A stretch of 23,338 nucleotides of DNA from Actinomortierella ambigua (Eukaryota; Mortierellomycota; Mortierellomycetes; Mortierellales; Mortierellaceae): the NCBI GenBank assembly GCA_016098155.1, contig JAAAJB010000550.1, forward strand, positions 1 through 23,338, given 5' to 3'. The first letter of the stretch is position 1; the number at the start of each line of letters is the position of its first letter. Shown in pieces: positions 19,359 to 23,338 of this stretch. The notes below the pieces were generated by a model. It was not told where the DNA came from. It ran no database searches and saw only the letters and a list, made by a program, of their open reading frames with translations. Both the position numbers and the translations under genes were made by a program.

Positions 19359-20635
19359 GATCGCCTCTCATCGGCGGCTTTTTTCCCATCGGAACATGGT
19401 AAAAATACTCCCAAGTCTTGTTCGTAGTGCCGGTTCGGAGAGAACGAGTCGAGCGTGCCGAAGGGTGCTTGTCCAACAGGAAACCTCCGAGCCCAGCCGT
19501 GGCATTCGCCGGCGTTAGCGGCCCATCCTGACATGCCTGTGACAAAAGATCGAGGAAAAAAAAATATAAACGGAGCCAAATTTAGTGCACGATGATTCAA
19601 TGGATAGAACAACACCTCCACCTCGCAAGAAGCACATGGGAAGGGAGTGGAGGACAGCGAGTTCGGACATGAACATCCAACAGCCATGTCTCAAAACGAA
19701 GAAAGGGTCGTTGAGGCTTTGATTGTGTGTTCCTGGCAGCACAGGGCACGCCTCAATCCTGCGCGAGAGGTTACTGCAAACTTTTTCTGTGGGTCGGGTC
19801 AGTAAAACAAATAGCTGGGTGCACCTCTAAAAAAATAGAGTGTGCTTTGTTGTCTTAATACAATAACCACAAACAGGGCGATCGAGGTGTATTAAATTTT
19901 GTTCAGGGCCAGTCGAAAATCAATGAGCTTTAAAGGTGCACCTCACTCGACAGTGCCAAAAAAGGAGAGAGGGAAGTTGTCTCTATATTCCTCGGAAGGA
20001 GCTCCGACCATATGATAGAGGGTGGCAAGGGTGAGAGACAGAGAGAGTAGGGTGTGGAGAAGGGAGAGTGACGAATGGAGACAAGAGCGGGGAAGGAGCA
20101 GAGATGGAGAGAGAGAGAGAGAGGGAGGGAGACGGCGAGAATACCGAGGGTAGGGGAAAAGGTGAAGAGTGCTCACAAAACCGCCTAGTCACCCAATTTC
20201 AGTGCTCTCAGAACGCCGGAGAACTAAGCATTTTGCTTCTGTTTGTTGTTTCGACAAAAGCCGAGGCTTGAGTACAAGAAGGCTCATCCAATTAAACCGG
20301 GGGAAGAATGCTCAGATTGGAATGGCCAACAAGAAAGAAATCAAGTATTGGGCAAAGTGAACGTCCTTTGGTCGACTTTAGGCGTCATCGCCACCCCCAG
20401 ACGGGGCTGAACTTCTCTTTCCCATGTTGTCGTTGGGATCGACTTTGTGAGACGAAAGTGCAAAAAAAAAAGAGGGGACGGATAACTGGATTCGAGGATC
20501 GAGTGGGGCTGTACCTTGAGGACCAGGCTTCTTGAACCGCCAGTCGATGCAGTCCGCCCATGAGTGGGCGTCTGTGGCCAAAGAGACAAGGAGTGTGAGC
20601 GCGGTAGTGACCACCACAGTGGCGTAGAAAAGCAT
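18884..20635 (-). CDS. secreted LPMO-like protein with mature N-terminal histidine, copy A
   Basis: Exons 20515-20635 and 18884-19536 join in phase 1 (donor GTACAG, acceptor CACAG), giving 257 residues. Residues 1-23 are a signal peptide, and predicted cleavage leaves His24 (HSWADCIDW) at the N-terminus, as needed for the copper histidine brace of lytic polysaccharide monooxygenases. Eight Cys (29, 52, 88, 125, 174, 186, 189, 220) suit disulfides. RWPAKNH (127-133) offers a second His, and the end motif EWYTSCWDV (215-223) resembles the Tyr-X2-Cys segment near the C-terminus of LPMOs. These parallels come from memory of LPMO architecture and no CAZy family is assigned; a non-catalytic copper-binding relative is possible. 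The intron is 978 nt, far longer than others here. Residues 228-239 include an insertion absent from copy B. Confidence 0.78.
18941..18983. repeat. perfect 43-bp palindrome inside LPMO-like copy A
   Basis: Two 21-bp arms (18941-18961 and 18963-18983) are exact reverse complements around a single C. Copy B has only one arm-like segment at this point. The palindrome lies in coding sequence near the C-terminus and accounts for eight additional residues without a frameshift. Confidence 0.95.
19818..19942. mobile_element. possible MITE-like element with 14-bp terminal inverted repeats
   Basis: The ends ggtgcacctctaaa (19818-19831) and tttaaaggtgcacc (19929-19942) are inverted repeats with one mismatch and enclose 97 AT-rich bp within the long intron of LPMO-like copy A. 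No target-site duplication is obvious and there is no coding capacity. It may be a non-autonomous DNA transposon remnant or chance. Confidence 0.3.
20378..20442 (-). CDS. candidate alternative terminal exon of LPMO-like copy A
   Basis: This 65-nt minus-strand segment follows a CACAAAG acceptor, joins exon 1 (20515-20635) in phase 1, and encodes VDPNDNMGKR...GGGDDA before a TAA. The codons end almost entirely in G/C, as in coding sequence. Using it would yield a 61-residue precursor and a secreted 38-residue peptide that begins with the same His24-Ser-Trp and lacks the rest of the protein. It may be an alternative isoform, a cassette exon or a fossil of a related gene. Confidence 0.35.
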
Positions 20636-22063
20636 TGTCCGTTTGTATTGGGGGGTGCGTATGGACGAGAAAGGGTGCAAGCGCTTTGGACAAGGGCGGA
20701 GAGGGAATTAAGGTGTCCGCACCTGTGCGCTAAAATGAAGTGGAGAAAACTACGTTCGTATGAGATGGAGGCCCTGTCGAGCGGTTGAGAAATGGCAGGT
20801 GTGTTGGCGCTCCAGATGGATGTATAGGAAAATGAGGGAGGAGCAAGAGGCTTGAGAGGATGCCTTTGCAAGACACGAGGGGTGGTGGATGAGAGGCAAG
20901 AGAGAGAACAAGAACAAAAGAAGTGAAAATTGGAGGGAAGGAAGAAAAGAAAGAAGCAAACAAAAAAGAGGGTTGACAGAAGTCTTACAGGGGAATAGAT
21001 ACATTCTCTGTGAGCAGGGAACACGACGAGTTGGTCGGGGGCAAAAACAACCCGAAGGCATTCAAGTCAGTCGATCGACGGCAGCAAACGTGTCATGGTT
21101 GGTCCAGCCTTCCTTGATTCTCTTTTATCTTGGGCCTCAGCCTTCCTATTTGTGTAAAAACCTCAGCATGACAATGTTGCCGTCGACCAACCAAAGGATT
21201 ATAGAGGTCGCATAGTCCAATAAGTACTGTACAGATCTCGAAGCCGAAAGGCAGTGCTGGCGATGGGTATATGGCCTTTCCTTTTTTTCCTGCTAGCCCA
21301 AAGCGAAAATGCGAGCGAGGTATGCATCTCCATATGCATCTCCTTGGCCTCTCTTTCCAGTACTCTTTCTACTATCTTCTGGATCAAGGCAAGAGGCGGG
21401 TGGATGGTTGGGGAGGGAGGAGACTAAATGGACCCACCTACACCAAGCACAGCAGTGCCCAGTGGCTCTCGGTCATTGAGCCAAATGAAATAAATATCTT
21501 TTTGTTGGTAGACCAACATTCGTCTGAGCCCCTGTCTATCTGAATACCTGTTTGTGTGTCCTGTTCCTGTGTCCCCATGTTTTGTCTGTCCAGAACATCC
21601 TCTCTGACCGCGTCAATTCGCACAATTCCTGATTGTGTTCAGTACCCATGAACAAGTCTCGGGCCACTTCGTCGCGTGTGTTATTGACCACGCCGCACAT
21701 TCTCACACATTCTCATATAAAAAGCTGTGCGCTCTGTACTCTTCTCATTCAAATCGTGCATAGTTCATGGTAAAAAAGCGGTCAGCGGAATCTGTGGTTG
21801 TATTTGCAAAAAGACCTGATGCTACATAAGCCAAGGAAAATGCTAATAGACCGATGCTTCTATTAAGTCGTGCAAAAAAAGCGATGGAGGTGAGGTGGAG
21901 AAAGGTAGACTACCACCAATCTCAATCGACAGCGAGACCACTAGAGCATACCTGCTGTGAGGGCACGTTTTTTGAAAATCGCTGAACACCAAAAGAGGAT
22001 AATATAAATGAAATCAAGTGTTGAAACCCTCATGCCAGCTTTTCCCCATAAACTTTCTTAAAT
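20636..22063. other. intergenic region between the duplication copies
   Basis: It starts with a GA-rich stretch, CT-rich on the minus strand, which is the leader and promoter of LPMO-like copy A. The rest has no supported gene. A plus-strand TATA box lies at 21716-21722, followed by a 20-codon ORF (21767-21829), shortly before the duplication junction at 22064. Confidence 0.5.
21716..21722 (+). promoter_or_regulatory. orphan TATA box upstream of the duplication junction
   Basis: TATAAAA is followed about 50 nt later by an ATG at 21767 that opens only 20 codons (MVKKRSAESVVVF..., stop at 21827). The duplication junction lies 235 bp further on. It could be the promoter of a gene whose body was displaced, or a chance match. 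Confidence 0.25.
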
Positions 22064-22077
22064 GCACCATGATTTAG

Positions 22078-22545
22078 ATTGAAGGCTAACGATGCCTCCT
22101 GTGAGTACAAGTACGGATTCCATGTGAGGCAAAGCACGAGGTATGTATTGCACACGCCGTACAGGCGATTTTTCTTAACGACGGCTGATTTTTTTCTTTT
22201 TTCCTTCATGTATCTTTTTGAATACTTGTTAGCCAAATCCATCTCCACGTTCTTTCGACAGACTATTCCACGGCCAGGGTGAAGCGGAAAGAACACTGAA
22301 ACTCGTTCATCACCGAGTTTTTCATCGCGCCGGCCTATGTGCTCCAGATCCTACGGGAGCGAGGTCGGTTTCAGCTCTCGGACCAAGAGCGCGAGCGATT
22401 TGAGGCCATCGTCAGCCAAAACCTTCAGTGTCCGGTCTGCAAGACCGTCGGACGGAATATGCCGGATATCAAGCGACACTACCTGCAGACCCATTGGCAG
22501 CCCCGACATTTGGAGTTGCAACGCCATGGGAAGGAGGCGAAGTAG
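22078..22545 (+). pseudogene. truncated aprataxin pseudogene
   Basis: Only the last two aprataxin exons are present (22078-22140 and 22233-22545, same lengths as in the intact gene); the first three exons and the promoter are absent. The tryptophan codon of the HWNSF motif is TGA (22297-22299), so the reading frame is broken. Other changes include Met to Thr before the histidine segment, Met to Val and Thr to Ile. The zinc-finger part after about 22337 is almost unchanged. The fragment results from a duplication breakpoint in intron 2. Confidence 0.92.
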
Positions 22546-22763
22546 TCTTGTTTCTCTCAACTCTCCTCTTCTTCTTCCTTGGTCGATGAGGATGGGCAGT
22601 TTTCACCTACCCACCTACCCACCCACCTACCTACCTCCCCCGTTTTTTTTCCTACGAAGGGGGAGGATGAGTTGGTTCATTGAGAACAGAAGCACAAGAA
22701 ATAAAAAACAAAGCGAGACTTTTTATTTACGCAAGGGGTATTAGATAAGAAGGGCAAGTAGCG

Positions 22764-22826
22764 AGGAGAGAGTGTGAGAGCAAGAGAGAGAGAGGGAGAG
22801 AGAGAGGGAGAGAGAGAGAGGGAGGG
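22764..22826. repeat. (GA)n-rich microsatellite, expanded in copy B
   Basis: Imperfect GA/GGGA repeats lie in the 3' flank of LPMO-like copy B. The same place in copy A (about 18801-18820) is much shorter, so the tract expanded or contracted after the duplication. Confidence 0.85.
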
Positions 22827-22884
22827 TCAAACGATGAAGCAAGGTGATTGCTGAAGAAGTCAACACGGAGAGGGATGGAGGTGT

Positions 22885-23338
22885 TTAGTCTTCCGCAAGC
22901 TGGGCAAAGAGCGAAGTTGAAGCGCCCAAGAGGTTGACCGGCACGGTCCCCTCTGGGGCCGCGACAGTCACATCCCAGCAAGAAGCGTACCACTCATCTT
23001 TTCTATTGACGAGTTTCCACCGCCACTGGATGAGATAATCGCCTGGAGTGCGGTCCTTGGGGATTTGGAAACAACCACCGCAAGGCGTCAAGTCTGTATC
23101 ATCTTTGATATGGGTGCAATTGTTGTAAGGCAGCGTGGCGATCGTCATTTTCAGAAGGTCATCCTGGGACGTTGGGTCCGGTTGGTTCGGGATGGATGGC
23201 ATGTGGATGTTCACGTCGAAGAGCCCTGACTCAAGGGCGTGGTTCTTGGACGGCCAGCGGATGCACATGGTGTCGCCGGCCTTGACAGGGGATGCCATAC
23301 GGCCGTATTTGCCACCGTAGGCATTTTGGATTGGGTTT
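22885..23338 (-). CDS. secreted LPMO-like protein, copy B (partial, 5' end outside window)
   Basis: The last 150 residues of a paralogue of the gene at 18884-20635 are present, from NPIQNAYGGKYG to the shared end FAQLAED; the signal peptide and N-terminal His exon lie beyond the right edge. The frame is fully open. It keeps the Cys residues, the histidine (RWPSKNH), the Cys-Gly-Gly-Cys segment and the EWYASCWDV end motif. It differs at many positions, for example NHALESGLFDVNIHM against NHATESKVLDVFINM, and WKLVNRKDEWY against WLLDNDIDEWY. It lacks the eight residues created by the palindrome in copy A. The open frame and intact key residues suggest it is functional. Confidence 0.85.
   Translation of the reverse strand, partial: NPIQNAYGGKYGRMASPVKAGDTMCIRWPSKNHALESGLFDVNIHMPSIPNQPDPTSQDDLLKMTIATLPYNNCTHIKDDTDLTPCGGCFQIPKDRTPGDYLIQWRWKLVNRKDEWYASCWDVTVAAPEGTVPVNLLGASTSLFAQLAED

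Larger units (their letters stand above)
22064..23338. repeat. segmental duplication, copy B (cut by the window end)
   Basis: Direct repeat of 18061-19358. Homology starts abruptly at gcaccatgattt and continues to the last base. Compared with copy A there is a deletion of about 45 bp in the aprataxin intron, a longer GA microsatellite (22764-22826), and no palindromic insertion in the LPMO-like gene. Confidence 0.93.

Noticed and set aside
19537..19687. N-terminal extension of the LPMO-like second exon up to an ATG at 19687
   Set aside because: The frame is open, but it reads through the CACAG acceptor at 19537, and the extension lacks a sensible signal peptide. Joining to exon 1 in phase gives a signal peptide and an N-terminal His.
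20341..21024. Minus-strand frame of 227 codons over the LPMO-like leader
   Set aside because: It is a pyrimidine-rich 5' leader read as Ser/Phe/Leu/Pro-rich protein. The real reading frame in this segment is the signal-peptide exon 20515-20635 in another frame.

Overview
The window looks like nuclear DNA of an early-diverging filamentous fungus, most likely Mucoromycota/Mortierellomycotina. This is inferred from housekeeping genes split by 80-190 nt GT-AG introns, pyrimidine-rich leaders, abundant GA/GT microsatellites, Ser/Thr/Gln/Asn-rich proteins and a secreted N-terminal-histidine protein family. All exon boundaries were read by eye from splice signals, phase and protein logic; no transcript data were available.

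Layout. 171-2443 (-): cytoplasmic prolyl-tRNA synthetase in five exons, the first coding exon only 4 nt long. 2444-3921: intergenic. 4122-4394 (+): a 90-aa secreted protein with eight cysteines behind a TATA box. 4763-8190 (+): a MAK5/DDX24-type DEAD-box helicase in five exons. 8413-8917 (-): a tentative two-exon gene for a 65-aa protein with a mitochondrial-type N-terminus. 9164-10186 (-): a low-complexity Ser/Gln/Asn-rich protein of unknown function. 10500-12260 (-): a 586-aa disordered, probably nuclear protein with a hexapeptide repeat. 13645-14411 (-): a three-exon metallothionein with 29 Cys in 114 residues. 15119-16333 (-): a METTL13/EEF1AKMT4-like methyltransferase with a large acidic/Thr-rich insertion. 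17099-18587 (+): aprataxin (HIT domain plus C2H2 zinc finger), five exons. 18884-20635 (-): a secreted LPMO-like protein with mature N-terminal His and a 978-nt intron.

From 22064 to the right edge the sequence repeats, in the same orientation, the block starting in aprataxin intron 2 (18061) and running into the LPMO-like gene. The second copy carries a promoterless, nonsense-mutated aprataxin fragment and a second, diverged but open LPMO-like gene cut by the window end. This about 4-kb tandem duplication is the most interesting structure here. It left a truncated repair gene beside a duplicated secreted enzyme, its two copies are unevenly diverged, and one copy gained an in-frame segment from a perfect 43-bp palindrome.

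The genes do not form a pathway. They are a mixture of translation, ribosome biogenesis, metal binding, protein methylation and DNA repair genes with accessory secreted proteins. No rRNA, tRNA, CRISPR or autonomous transposon was recognised.
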